Assembly: GCA_001025035.1 (NCBI GenBank)
Contig: LCZK01000010.1
Location: 310,001-374,000, forward strand
Source: Actinobacteria bacterium IMCC26207
GTDB lineage: Bacteria > Actinomycetota > Acidimicrobiia > Acidimicrobiales > Microtrichaceae
Length of the DNA stretch: 64,000 nt
Reading direction: 5' to 3'
Shown here one piece after another: positions 17,710 through 25,928 of this stretch. A program made the translations under genes and the position numbers. Below the pieces are notes generated by a model. That model searched no databases, was not told where the DNA came from, and saw nothing but the letters and a program-made list of their open reading frames with translations. How positions within the stretch are numbered: the stretch's first letter is position 1; each line of letters opens with the position of its first letter.

Positions 17710-18003
17710 CTAGAACGTGTACTGGGCGGCGGCTCGGCTCGAGAGCTCGGCCACAATCTGCTCTTGGATCACCTTCTGGTGAGCTGGGTGATCGCGATAC
17801 AACTCGTAGCCCGCAACATCATCGAACTCCGCCATGATGATCATCTGTGCGTTTCCGTCCGCAAGGCCAAGGTCCGCGTTCACCGAAAACTTTCGGACCG
17901 TAGAGATCTGAGGAGCTAATGCGTGCAGGGACTCGGTAATTCCTGCGATGACCTCTGCAGAAGTTGTGTCTTTGAAACTGAGCAGAACAACGTGACGCAA
18001 CAT
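17710..18003 (-). CDS. Dabb (stress-responsive A/B barrel) domain protein
   Basis: 97-residue ferredoxin-like dimeric barrel protein beginning MLRHVVLLSFKD, with YRDHPAHQKVIQEQI near the C-terminus, the typical Dabb end motif. Family members include small enzymes and stress-induced proteins of mostly unknown substrate. It is complete and of the usual length. It is separated from the downstream minus-strand operon by the repeat-rich region and is divergent from the hydrolase-LLM fusion gene, 134 bases away. Confidence 0.93.
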   Translation of the reverse strand: MLRHVVLLSFKDTTSAEVIAGITESLHALAPQISTVRKFSVNADLGLADGNAQMIIMAEFDDVAGYELYRDHPAHQKVIQEQIVAELSSRAAAQYTF

Positions 18004-18137
18004 GGGATCCCTCGCAGGAGTCGTAGGAACAAAAACCTCTCGGCGTCAGAGTAGCTGGCAGCTTGAAGCCTTGCTGAAATGTTCACCGGCCGGGATCGCT
18101 CTTGCCTTAGCTCCGTTATGCGGGGGAGAGTACTGAC

Positions 18138-19661
18138 ATGCGTGACGTTGATCGGGGAAGCGGAGTGCTCATTGCACTGCATGGCCACGGAGATGACCCG
18201 GCCTCGGCTAGAGCTTGGGGGAGACAGCTTGCGCCCCACGGATGGGAAGTTCTGGCTCCTGGTGCGCAAGAGGATGCTGACGGACAACGCAGTTGGTTCT
18301 CTACCGGCCCTCGCGGGGTGGTCCTCGGGGAGCTTCGTTCTTCGGCTAATAAAATCGGCGATCTTGTTGAGCGACTTCAGGCCGGTGGGTCGCGTGTAGC
18401 TGTTGCAGGATTCTCACAAGGTGGAGCTCTAGCGCTGGCACTTGGCCTGTTTGGGATTCACCCCGATGCAGTGATCTCGATCTGTGGTTTCTATCCAGAA
18501 CTTGAGGGCAAAGTTGAGGTTGCGGTTGCGAGCGGGAGTGCACCGGCTGCTTCGCAGGCAACACAGGTTCTGGTGCTCAATGCTGCTGAGGACGAGTTCG
18601 TGCCGGCCTTCTTAGGGGCGGACGCTGCGGCCATGCTGTCAGCTCAAGAAATTCCTTCTACCTATCAGGTTGTTGGCGGCGGGCACCAGGTTGGGAAGGA
18701 CGCCCTCAAGTACTCGCGAACTTGGATGGCTCGGGTGTTGAGTTCGGGAATTCGAGTCTCACTCGGGTTGCCAGTAGACCGAGTTGATACTGGCGCTGAG
18801 TTGGTCTCGGGTGCTGCCGTTGCGGACTTGGCGGCGGGCTACGAGCGGCTTGGATTCCATGCTGCCTATGTCACCGATCACCCTGCACCAGATGATCGCT
18901 GGTTGAGTAGCGGTGGGCATCAAGCGCTTGAGCCGACGGTGGCGCTCGCCGTTGCAGCAGCAGTAACTGACCGCTTACTGCTGCACACCAATGTCTATGT
19001 ACTGCCGTACCGAAATCCCTTTCTTGCGGCCAAAGCCCTGAGCAGCTTGGACGTGCTCTCGGGTGGACGTCTCATTCTGGGTGTGGCCGCTGGGTATGTC
19101 GGGGCGGAGTTCTTAGCTGTAGGTGCAGATTTCGATTCACGCGGCGCCACCCTTGATGAGTCTCTAGAAATGCTGCTGCGTATTTGGACCGAAACCTCGA
19201 TCAGTGGTGCAGGGGCAAACTGGTCTGCAAGATCAGTAACAGCGTTGCCCCACCCTTCGGCAGTTCCTCCGATTTGGGTCGGCGGCAACTCAAAGGCTGC
19301 GATTCGCCGGGCAATTCGCTACGGCCAAGGCTGGTCGCCGTTCCCGACTCCAGTCGGCTCGGGTAAGGGGCTTCGCACTGCAGAGATCAGTTCGGTGGAT
19401 GCGCTCGCAGAACGTCTGCAACTGGTCAAGCAGCTTTGCGAAGAGGCTGAGCGCACAGAACCCCTCTCGATTTGCTTCGTCCCGTTTAGTCTCGGTGCCT
19501 ACCTTGCAAATCCTGCCGCTGGCTTGGCCCCGCTCTTGGACGAAGTGGCCCAGCTGAGTGAGCTTGGTGTGGATTGGCTTGCGTTGATGGTTCCCGGAGA
19601 CACTCGATCAGAAGTACTGGATCATGCACGCGAGCTTTCCGGCGCGCTCAACCTGGCTTGA
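18138..19661 (+). CDS. Fusion of an alpha/beta-hydrolase and an LLM-class oxidoreductase
   Basis: 507 residues in one uninterrupted frame. Residues 9-200 are a phospholipase/carboxylesterase-type alpha/beta-hydrolase: HGHGDD oxyanion loop at 15, nucleophile S93 in GFSQGG, D152 in NAAEDEFVP and H183 in GGGHQVG. Residues about 205-507 are a luciferase-like oxidoreductase: RVSLGLPVDRV, YERLGFHAAYVTDHPAP, LHTNVYVLPYRNPFLAAKAL, GGRLILGVAAGYVGAEF and PPIWVGGNSKAAIRRA. Both active sites look intact. It could couple ester hydrolysis to oxidation or reduction of the product (inference). The ATG at 18138 has GGGGGAGAG upstream. I do not recall this fusion as a standard family. Confidence 0.88.
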   Translation: MRDVDRGSGVLIALHGHGDDPASARAWGRQLAPHGWEVLAPGAQEDADGQRSWFSTGPRGVVLGELRSSANKIGDLVERLQAGGSRVAVAGFSQGGALALALGLFGIHPDAVISICGFYPELEGKVEVAVASGSAPAASQATQVLVLNAAEDEFVPAFLGADAAAMLSAQEIPSTYQVVGGGHQVGKDALKYSRTWMARVLSSGIRVSLGLPVDRVDTGAELVSGAAVADLAAGYERLGFHAAYVTDHPAPDDRWLSSGGHQALEPTVALAVAAAVTDRLLLHTNVYVLPYRNPFLAAKALSSLDVLSGGRLILGVAAGYVGAEFLAVGADFDSRGATLDESLEMLLRIWTETSISGAGANWSARSVTALPHPSAVPPIWVGGNSKAAIRRAIRYGQGWSPFPTPVGSGKGLRTAEISSVDALAERLQLVKQLCEEAERTEPLSICFVPFSLGAYLANPAAGLAPLLDEVAQLSELGVDWLALMVPGDTRSEVLDHARELSGALNLA

Positions 19662-19676
19662 TCTACAGATGGCGAT

Positions 19677-20324
19677 CTAGGCCCAATGCTGAACGAGTGC
19701 CTCGGTGCTCGTGATGGCACCTAGCATGGCAAGCGTGTTCTCGATGACCTGCTCGCCGTAGGCAACAGGCAAACCGACAGTCGAGTCCCTGCACAGCACT
19801 AATTCATATCCCAGATCAGCAGCGCTCAGACACAGTCCCAACATTCCGACATTGAGCGAAACTCCACACGGCACTAGCGCTGTTACCCCCAAGGATCGAA
19901 GCGTCGCATCTAGGTCTGTCCCAGTAAACGGAGTGAGCCCATGCGCTCGCTGGCTCAGAAGATCATTACTGGTCTCGCCCAGTTCGGGAATCAGCTCAAC
20001 TGCCGGTGTTCCTTCGAGCATCTGCTCTGGGTTCTTTGCCAGACTCGCTAACAGCGGTGTGTTGGTAAACGTGCCACGACGGTCAGAGCGCCAAGACACA
20101 ACGGCGTGAATGATCGGAACTCCCGCCCGGCGCGCAGCCGAGGCGAGCCGCCCACAGTTCAGCAGGCTTCCCTGTTCAACGGCTACATCGCGAAGGGCCG
20201 ACATGCTCGCCAGGTCACCTACCACGCCGCGTTGGAGTTCCATCGTGATGAGCGCAGTTGATGCTGCCGGAGGGAATGGACGAGTCACGCACCGATGGTA
20301 TCTGCTTCTACAGTTCTGCCACAT
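19677..20324 (-). CDS. Isochorismatase-like protein with altered catalytic residues
   Basis: Up to 215 residues of the cysteine-hydrolase/isochorismatase fold. Recognisable parts are ALITMELQRGVVGD, GVPIIHAVVSW, GLTPFTGTDLDATLRSLGV and GVSLNVGMLGLCLSAADLGYE. The nucleophilic Cys of the usual G-V-x-T-N-x-C motif is Gly160, the usual Asp of the first strand is Glu29, and the usual Lys before the SAF segment is absent. The product may therefore be non-catalytic or use different chemistry. The start is uncertain: the ATG at 20324 or a GTG at 20288, neither with a clear ribosome site. It converges with the hydrolase-LLM fusion and is divergent from the Maf-like gene. Confidence 0.8.
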   Translation of the reverse strand: MWQNCRSRYHRCVTRPFPPAASTALITMELQRGVVGDLASMSALRDVAVEQGSLLNCGRLASAARRAGVPIIHAVVSWRSDRRGTFTNTPLLASLAKNPEQMLEGTPAVELIPELGETSNDLLSQRAHGLTPFTGTDLDATLRSLGVTALVPCGVSLNVGMLGLCLSAADLGYELVLCRDSTVGLPVAYGEQVIENTLAMLGAITSTEALVQHWA

Positions 20325-20348
20325 GAGACTGGTGCAACGAACTCACAC

Positions 20349-20399
20349 AGCGATGACTGCACAAAAGCGATGACCGGCCAACAGCGATGACTGCGCCAC
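20349..20399 (+). repeat. 17-bp tandem repeat, three copies, creating chained ATGA starts before the Maf-like gene
   Basis: AGCGATGAC recurs at 20349, 20366 and 20383. Each copy carries an ATG (20353, 20370, 20387). The first two open six-codon frames (MTAQKR and MTGQQR), each ending in a TGA that overlaps the next ATG. The third ATG is the Maf-like start. Confidence 0.88.
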
Positions 20400-21034
20400 A
20401 GGACAACCCAGCCCTGCATCTGCCGTTGCCCCTCGTGCTTGCATCTTCATCTCGATACCGTGCCCAGATGTTGGCCGAGGCCGGAATTGCATCCAGTATC
20501 GATCCGCCGCAAGTTGACGAGCGCTCCTTTGACGAGCTTTTCGACAGGATGCTGCCCGCAGAGTTCGCCATGCTGTTGGCAAGCAAGAAAGCCGAGAGCG
20601 TGGCGGGTCGCCACTCGGCTGCGCTGGTGTTGGCCGGTGATCAGGTGGGGGTTCTTGTGGTTGATGGTGTGGCGATGCAACTCCACAAACAGCCTGTTGT
20701 TGATGCTGCTGTGGACCAACTCATGGCCATGTCTGGCAGCACACATGAGTTAGTAAATGCGCTGGTTGTGATGAACACCTCGACAGGCCAAGTTGAACAA
20801 GGAATCGATGTTCAGCGGGTCAGCATGAGACCATTTTCTCGGCTTGAGGCTCAAGCGTATGTTGAAGAGTTCAAGCCTTTTGATTGTGCTGGCTCGTACC
20901 GCCTCGAGGACCAGAACCTGATGGCTGCTGGTAGCGAATTCGTGATTGATGTGCAGGGCGAGGACCCGAGTGGTGTGCTCGGCCTGCCCATTCCGCTGCT
21001 GCGAAGGATGCTTGCTGCCATGACGCAGGAATAA
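20387..21034 (+). CDS. Maf/YceF-like nucleotide pyrophosphatase
   Basis: 215-residue Maf-fold house-cleaning pyrophosphatase. It shows LVLASSSRYRAQML (16-29), the DERSFDEL segment, LVLAGDQVGVL with the catalytic Asp, and FKPFDCAGSYRLED. The GDQV form and CAGSY motif point to the YceF subgroup, which hydrolyses 7-methyl-GTP, rather than dTTP/UTP-type Maf (ADTVV form). The usual downstream GLP-x-P-L segment is present (LGLPIPLLRR). The ATG at 20387 overlaps the stop of a six-codon upstream frame made by a 17-bp tandem repeat. It converges with the GH3 gene 20 bases away. Confidence 0.88.
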   Translation: MTAPQDNPALHLPLPLVLASSSRYRAQMLAEAGIASSIDPPQVDERSFDELFDRMLPAEFAMLLASKKAESVAGRHSAALVLAGDQVGVLVVDGVAMQLHKQPVVDAAVDQLMAMSGSTHELVNALVVMNTSTGQVEQGIDVQRVSMRPFSRLEAQAYVEEFKPFDCAGSYRLEDQNLMAAGSEFVIDVQGEDPSGVLGLPIPLLRRMLAAMTQE

Positions 21035-21054
21035 TGCCCTCTGCCGGGGTTGGC

Positions 21055-23559
21055 CTAGGTAGTTACCTGGAAAGCGGCCGTGCTGCGGGTATCTCGACTC
21101 GAACTTGAGAGCCTGAACTTAATCTCCCCGGGGTGAACCAACCAAGAACGGCTGGGCTGATCCCAGACTGCGCAGCTTCGGAAGTTGAGCGGAATATTTA
21201 CCGTTGCAGTCTGGCCGGGGGAGAGGTGCACTTTTACAAAACCACAGAGTTCTTGTTCGGGTCGACCTGACTGCGATTGGTCTCGTTGGACGTAGCACTG
21301 CAGGACTTCGTAGCCTGAGGTATCGCCCGTGTTGGTGACCTCGGCAGACAGAGAGAACTGAGCCCCGTCAAGCAGTTCGGTTTGGCTCAAGCTCGAGGTT
21401 GAAAGTGTGGCGCCAGACCAGTCAAAGCTGGTGTAGCTCAGTCCGTGACCGAAGCAGAATGCAGGCTCTATCTGCTGCTGATCAAACCCTCGGTACCCCA
21501 TGAACAGCTCTTCGCCGTAGAGCACTTCACCGAATTCACCCGGGTAGTTCAGGTGTGAGGACCAGTCCTGCACCTTCTTGCCGAAGGTGGTGGGCAGGCG
21601 TCCTGACGGGTCAACGCTTCCGGTCAGGACAGCCGCCACAGCGTTTCCGGTTTCTTGGCCTAAATACCAAGTTTGGGCAATGGCCGCTGCTCCTTCGGTA
21701 GCGGCTAAGTCCACTACCGAACCCGCATTGACTAGGACAACGGTGCGGGGATTTGCGGCGATCACGGCGCGAAGAAGAGCGTCTTGTTCGCCCGGCAGCG
21801 AGATGGTCTTTCGATCCTCGCCCTCTGTCTCGGAATCTTGATCTAGGCCAACCACCACAATGGCAACCTCTGCCTCTGCAGCAGCTTTGGCTGCTCGTTC
21901 GATGCCATCTGCAGCAAGCGGCTCCCGATGTCCAATCAAGAAGGCTGCAACGTCCATCCCCTCGTAGCCGGTGAACTCGCCGATGATTCCCCGCTCCTCT
22001 CCCTGCTCGAGGTACACCTCGGCAAGGATCTCACTCGACCCCAGACCAAAGAAGGCCGTGCCGGACTCTTGGCCGGTGTAATTGTCCAAAATGCTCTCGC
22101 CATCGAGGAGCACGCGGCCGCCGGTGCCTCCAGTGACGAGTGCAAAGGTGTGCGTTCCGGTGCTGCGAGCGATGAAGGTGCCCGACACTCGAACAGACAG
22201 ATTGTTGGTAGCAACTCCAGAGGCTGCTTCTGAGCCCATCCACACAAGTCGTGGCTGAGCAGCATGTTCGACGCAGGCCGGGGTTCCAGCAAACTCACGA
22301 TTAGCGAAGTACTCCACATCAAGGCCTGGTTTGTCTGGTTGCACTGCTGAACGCAAGCATCGAGAATCAATTGGAGGAGCGCTGTGAGATGCGTGAACGC
22401 CGATCTCATGGGTGACCTTGACATGACTTGGCAGAGCTTCTTGAAGCCCCTGCAGGATACTTACTGCGTAATGCGGGTTCACCGCGGCGCTGCCTCCCCC
22501 AAGTACGGCGGCAGTGTCGGCGCTTGGCCCAATGACTGCAACATGTCGGAGCGAGGACACATCAAGGGGGAGCACTGTTTGCCCCTCGATGAGGCGGTTG
22601 GTGAGCAATACCACTGCTTGCTCGGCGGCAGATCGAAGAATTGCTTGATGTGTCGGTAAGTCCTCTGAACGCTCCGCTGCTCGACTCGGGGTTGCAGGTG
22701 ATGAATGGGCGAGCAGGCCTAAGCGTTCTGATACATGCAAAATGCGCCGGGCCATCTCGTCAAGTGCTGTCGCATCCAGAGTCCCATCTGCAACCATCTG
22801 AGCTAGCTGTGGACCCAGATACTTTGCAGGCCCTGGCATCTCTAGGTCGAGGCCCCCAGCAGCCGAAGCGCTGCTCATCGTTCCCCACCAATCCGACATG
22901 ACTAACCCATCGAATCCCCACTCCTGCTTAAGAATCTGATTGAGCAGCCAATCATGTTCGGCGCAATAGGTTCCGTTGAGCCGGTTATAGCCAGACATGA
23001 CTGCGACCACATCGGTGTCTCGAATCACCATTTCGAAGGGCAACAGATATAACTCGCGAAGAACTCGCTCGCTGACCTGCGAGGAAATCGTGTGACGTTG
23101 GTACTCGCTGTCATTCGCCACAAAATGTTTGACACACGCACCTACCCCAGCGGATTGGATGCCGTTGATGATGGCGGTAGCAGCCAAGCCCGTCAGAAAA
23201 GGGTCCTCGGAGAAGCACTCAAAGTTTCTGCCAGCGAGTGGGTTTCGGTGCAAGTTCACCGTCGGCGCCAAGACGATGTCTACTGACTTCGATTTGGCTT
23301 CCTCACCCAGCACAACCCCGACTTGCTCGATGAGTTCCATGTTCCAAGTTGCGCCGAGCGCCGTGCCGCACGGGGTACATGCAGATGTGGTTCCCACCCA
23401 GCGCTCACCGCGCACACCAACGGGGCCATCGCTAACTTTGAGCCCGGGGATTCCCAACCTGTCGATTCCGTGAGCATTCCACATGTCCGTGCCGCTAGTC
23501 AGCGTGGCCTTCTCCTCAAGGGTGAGCCGCAAGATGAGATTTTCTACTAATTCAGACAC
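21055..23559 (-). CDS. Glycoside hydrolase family 3 beta-glucosidase with PA14 insert
   Basis: 834 residues from the GTG at 23559. The GH3 barrel has the nucleophile Asp223 in GLVMSDWWG, and KHF at 144-146 plus the ANDSEYQRHT segment in the substrate site. The second GH3 domain carries a PA14-like insertion (WMGSEAASGVATNNLSVRVS, DGESILDNYTGQESG), and the C-terminus is a fibronectin-III-like domain (LLDGAQFSLSAEVTNTGDTS). This is the layout of intracellular BglB-like beta-glucosidases; no signal peptide is seen. The frame stays open to a TTG at 23658, but the GTG follows AGGGGGA and starts directly before ELVENLILRLTLEEKATL, so it is preferred. The terminal non-reducing sugar specificity is not determinable. 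Confidence 0.9.
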   Translation of the reverse strand: MSELVENLILRLTLEEKATLTSGTDMWNAHGIDRLGIPGLKVSDGPVGVRGERWVGTTSACTPCGTALGATWNMELIEQVGVVLGEEAKSKSVDIVLAPTVNLHRNPLAGRNFECFSEDPFLTGLAATAIINGIQSAGVGACVKHFVANDSEYQRHTISSQVSERVLRELYLLPFEMVIRDTDVVAVMSGYNRLNGTYCAEHDWLLNQILKQEWGFDGLVMSDWWGTMSSASAAGGLDLEMPGPAKYLGPQLAQMVADGTLDATALDEMARRILHVSERLGLLAHSSPATPSRAAERSEDLPTHQAILRSAAEQAVVLLTNRLIEGQTVLPLDVSSLRHVAVIGPSADTAAVLGGGSAAVNPHYAVSILQGLQEALPSHVKVTHEIGVHASHSAPPIDSRCLRSAVQPDKPGLDVEYFANREFAGTPACVEHAAQPRLVWMGSEAASGVATNNLSVRVSGTFIARSTGTHTFALVTGGTGGRVLLDGESILDNYTGQESGTAFFGLGSSEILAEVYLEQGEERGIIGEFTGYEGMDVAAFLIGHREPLAADGIERAAKAAAEAEVAIVVVGLDQDSETEGEDRKTISLPGEQDALLRAVIAANPRTVVLVNAGSVVDLAATEGAAAIAQTWYLGQETGNAVAAVLTGSVDPSGRLPTTFGKKVQDWSSHLNYPGEFGEVLYGEELFMGYRGFDQQQIEPAFCFGHGLSYTSFDWSGATLSTSSLSQTELLDGAQFSLSAEVTNTGDTSGYEVLQCYVQRDQSQSGRPEQELCGFVKVHLSPGQTATVNIPLNFRSCAVWDQPSRSWLVHPGEIKFRLSSSSRDTRSTAAFQVTT

Positions 23560-23724
23560 GTTCCCCCTAGGAAACCAATCAAGCTGGTTCCAACTTCCGC
23601 TAGCCGATTCCCCAGAATAGAGCCCGGGTGTCCAATCGTCAGAAACGATCCGACCCAAGGTCGAGACATACAGATACAGTCTGGACGTTCACGGTGGATG
23701 TGTTGAGATCGCGGAGGCAGCAGC

Positions 23725-24087
23725 TTGCGTTACGAAGTGATTCGGATGGCTCAGTTTCTGTTTTCTTTGGCGCTCATCTTTGGCGCCTTTGCCAGCGGGC
23801 TCCTTTTAGGTTGGTACTGCTGGGGCCCACGTCGCTCGGCGAATCACCAAGGTATGTCTGGGGCTGATGACGCTGTGGGTGATGAGCGAGAGTGGGCGGG
23901 CAGCACGCAGAATGGCCGCGGCCGCTTGTTTTCACCTCAAGGCGATGATGCTGAAGGTTCAGGTCTGGAGAGCCCAGCGCTAGACCTAACAGAGTTGTCG
24001 CCCGTGGATCTTCGCTTTGGAGTGAGTCCACGAGGCGAGCTGACCCCAGGTGATGAATCACTCGGGCAAGAATCTGTCCCCCAATAA
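23725..24087 (+). CDS. Small single-pass membrane protein, unknown function
   Basis: 120 residues. One hydrophobic segment (FLFSLALIFGAFASGLLLGWY, split around residues 11-31) is followed by a polar, acidic, probably disordered tail rich in Gly, Ser, Asp and Glu. No family is recognised. The TTG at 23725 has GGAGG seven bases upstream (23713-23717); an ATG at 23746 lacks such a site. It lies 20 bases before the SnoaL-like gene and may be co-transcribed with it. Upstream it is divergent from the GH3 gene. Confidence 0.65.
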   Translation: MRYEVIRMAQFLFSLALIFGAFASGLLLGWYCWGPRRSANHQGMSGADDAVGDEREWAGSTQNGRGRLFSPQGDDAEGSGLESPALDLTELSPVDLRFGVSPRGELTPGDESLGQESVPQ

Positions 24088-24107
24088 GCGTTAGTTGGAG
24101 AAACCCC

Positions 24108-24605
24108 ATGATGACCCTCGAGGAACTCTCGGACCTTGAAGAAATTAAGCGAGTCAAGTACACGTACCTTCGCTGCCTAGATCAAAAAAATTGGGCGGGC
24201 CTCGGTGCCATTCTTTGTGAGGATGCAACAGCTGCTTATAGCGGTGGCAAGTACAGCTTCGGGAGCAAAGCCGAAATTCTGGAGTTTCTTGATCGCAGCA
24301 TGAGTCGAGAGACCTTTCACTCGAGTCATCGGGTTCATCACCCAGAGATCACCCTGAACGGAGACTCGGCCCAGGCCACTTGGGCACTCGAAGACATTGT
24401 TGTAGACGACGAGTGGAAGTTCATGTTGATCGGTGCTGCGTTTTATGAAGATACCTATGAGCGACGTGATGGTACGTGGTTGCTGCTGCGAACCACCTAC
24501 AAGCGCAGCTTTGAAGTGATGTTCCCTACAGCATCGCTGCCCGGCTTTGCGCTAACAGCGAGTTGGTGGGGGACAAACGGTCAAAGCACCCTTCCAGCTG
24601 GGTGA
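24108..24605 (+). CDS. SnoaL-like / NTF2-like domain protein
   Basis: 165-residue cone-fold protein: LEEIKRVKYTYLRCLDQKNWAGLGAI (split) opens the fold, DRSMSRETFHSSHRVHHPEIT carries conserved histidines, and ATWALEDIVVDDEWKFMLIGAAFYEDTYERRDG are the beta strands. The type is widespread in actinobacteria near LLM oxidoreductases and amidohydrolases, often as isomerase, dehydratase or hydrolase of small aromatics or polyketide-like substrates. Function here is unknown. The stop lies within a 15-bp tandem repeat that repeats the same in-frame TGA twice downstream. Confidence 0.87.
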   Translation: MMTLEELSDLEEIKRVKYTYLRCLDQKNWAGLGAILCEDATAAYSGGKYSFGSKAEILEFLDRSMSRETFHSSHRVHHPEITLNGDSAQATWALEDIVVDDEWKFMLIGAAFYEDTYERRDGTWLLLRTTYKRSFEVMFPTASLPGFALTASWWGTNGQSTLPAG

Positions 24606-24641
24606 CCGGCGGCTGGGTGATCGGCAGCAGGGTGATCGTGT
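24597..24641. repeat. 15-bp tandem repeat, three copies, spanning the stop of the SnoaL-like gene
   Basis: Units at 24597-24611, 24612-24626 and 24627-24641 share GGGTGA-CG. In the frame of the gene each unit reads Gly-stop, so three TGA codons follow one another at 15-base intervals. Confidence 0.9.
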
Positions 24642-24663
24642 GTTACCTCGCCGTTCGGCATAC

Positions 24664-24684
24664 AATCTGACGACCCGTCAGATT
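24664..24684. promoter_or_regulatory. Perfect 9-3-9 palindromic operator before the amidohydrolase gene
   Basis: Arms AATCTGACG (24664-24672) and CGTCAGATT (24676-24684) around ACC, ending one base before the GGAG ribosome site (24686-24689) of the amidohydrolase. Symmetry and size fit a TetR-type repressor dimer; no regulator gene is nearby. Confidence 0.75.
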
Positions 24685-24695
24685 TGGAGCGACCT

Positions 24696-25928
24696 ATGGC
24701 GATGACCGAGGAATCAACGAGTTCTGGATACTCAGAAGATGAGTTCCCCATGATTGTCAGTGTTGATGATCATGTTGTTGAGCCGCCGCATCTGTGGACT
24801 ACTTGGCTGCCGCAGAAGTTCCGCGATGCCGGCCCCAAAATTGAACGTCGCAATATTGGCCACATGAAGCACATCGGTGGCGGCACGTATGAACAAGAGT
24901 TCACCGCCGATGGCCGTCCGGCCGACTGTTGGGTGTTCGAAGACTTGGTGTACATCCACAAGCGCCATGTGGCGGCCGTGGGGTTCAGCCGCGATGAGAT
25001 GACGATGACGCCAATGACCTATGACGAGATGCGGCCGGGTTGTTATGACCCCGTGGCGCGCGTTCAGGACATGTTGGATAACCATGTTGACGTCTCGCTC
25101 TGCTTCCCGTCATTCCCTCGCTTCTGTGGCCAGACCTTTACCGAGGCCAAAGACAGAGCGCTCGGCGAGGCCTGCGTCTATGCGTACAACGACTGGATGG
25201 TCGAGGAGTGGTGCGGAGATTCAAACGGCCACCTTGTGCCGCTCTGCATCATCCCGCTCTGGGACGCTGAGTTGGCGGCCGCAGAAGTTCGGCGCAATGC
25301 CGCTCGCGGTTGCCACGCAGTCTGCTTCTCAGAGATCCCTCCGCACCTTGGCCTGCCAAGCATTCACTCCGGCTATTGGGACCCGCTGTTTCAGGCCTGT
25401 TCGGATACACAGACAGTTGTCTGCATGCACATCGGCTCATCTTCTCGGATGCCTGCAACCTCACCCGATGCCCCCGTTGCAGTTGCGGCCACGCTGAGTT
25501 TTAACAACTCCATGGCCAGCTTGGCTGACTTCTTGTTCTCGGGTGTGCTCGTGCGCTTTCCTGAGTTGAAGCTTGCTTACTCCGAAGGGCAGATCGGATG
25601 GCTGCCCTACATTTTGGAGCGGGCTGATGATGTGTGGTCAGAGCATCGTGCCTGGGGTGGAGTGGCAGACATCATTCCTGAGCCACCCTCGAGCTATTAC
25701 TACAAGCAGGTGTTCGGTTGTTTCTTCCGCGACCAGCATGGACTCGACAGCATCGAGAAGGTCGGCATAAACAACATCACCTTCGAAACTGACTATCCCC
25801 ATACTGATACCACCTGGCCAAACTCCAAGGCAGTGGCTCAAAAGATGATGGGGCAGTTGCCCAAAGATGTGCAGTACAAAGTGCTTCGGGGTAACGCAAT
25901 CAGGATGCTCTCGCTCGACATCACATGA
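24696..25928 (+). CDS. Amidohydrolase-2 family metal-dependent hydrolase
   Basis: 410-residue TIM-barrel protein related to aminocarboxymuconate-semialdehyde decarboxylase and other amidohydrolase-2 members. It begins MIVSVDDHVVEPPHLW (the D-x-H-like metal motif), contains PHLGLPSIHSGYWDPLF, CMHIGSSS with a metal-binding His, and ITFETDYPHTDTTWP with the catalytic Asp and His. Such proteins decarboxylate or hydrolyse aromatic and ring-derived acids; the substrate is unknown. The ATG at 24696 has GGAG six bases upstream, whereas an in-frame TTG at 24684 lies inside the palindromic operator. Its stop overlaps the YqgE-family start (ATGA). Confidence 0.92.
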   Translation: MAMTEESTSSGYSEDEFPMIVSVDDHVVEPPHLWTTWLPQKFRDAGPKIERRNIGHMKHIGGGTYEQEFTADGRPADCWVFEDLVYIHKRHVAAVGFSRDEMTMTPMTYDEMRPGCYDPVARVQDMLDNHVDVSLCFPSFPRFCGQTFTEAKDRALGEACVYAYNDWMVEEWCGDSNGHLVPLCIIPLWDAELAAAEVRRNAARGCHAVCFSEIPPHLGLPSIHSGYWDPLFQACSDTQTVVCMHIGSSSRMPATSPDAPVAVAATLSFNNSMASLADFLFSGVLVRFPELKLAYSEGQIGWLPYILERADDVWSEHRAWGGVADIIPEPPSSYYYKQVFGCFFRDQHGLDSIEKVGINNITFETDYPHTDTTWPNSKAVAQKMMGQLPKDVQYKVLRGNAIRMLSLDIT

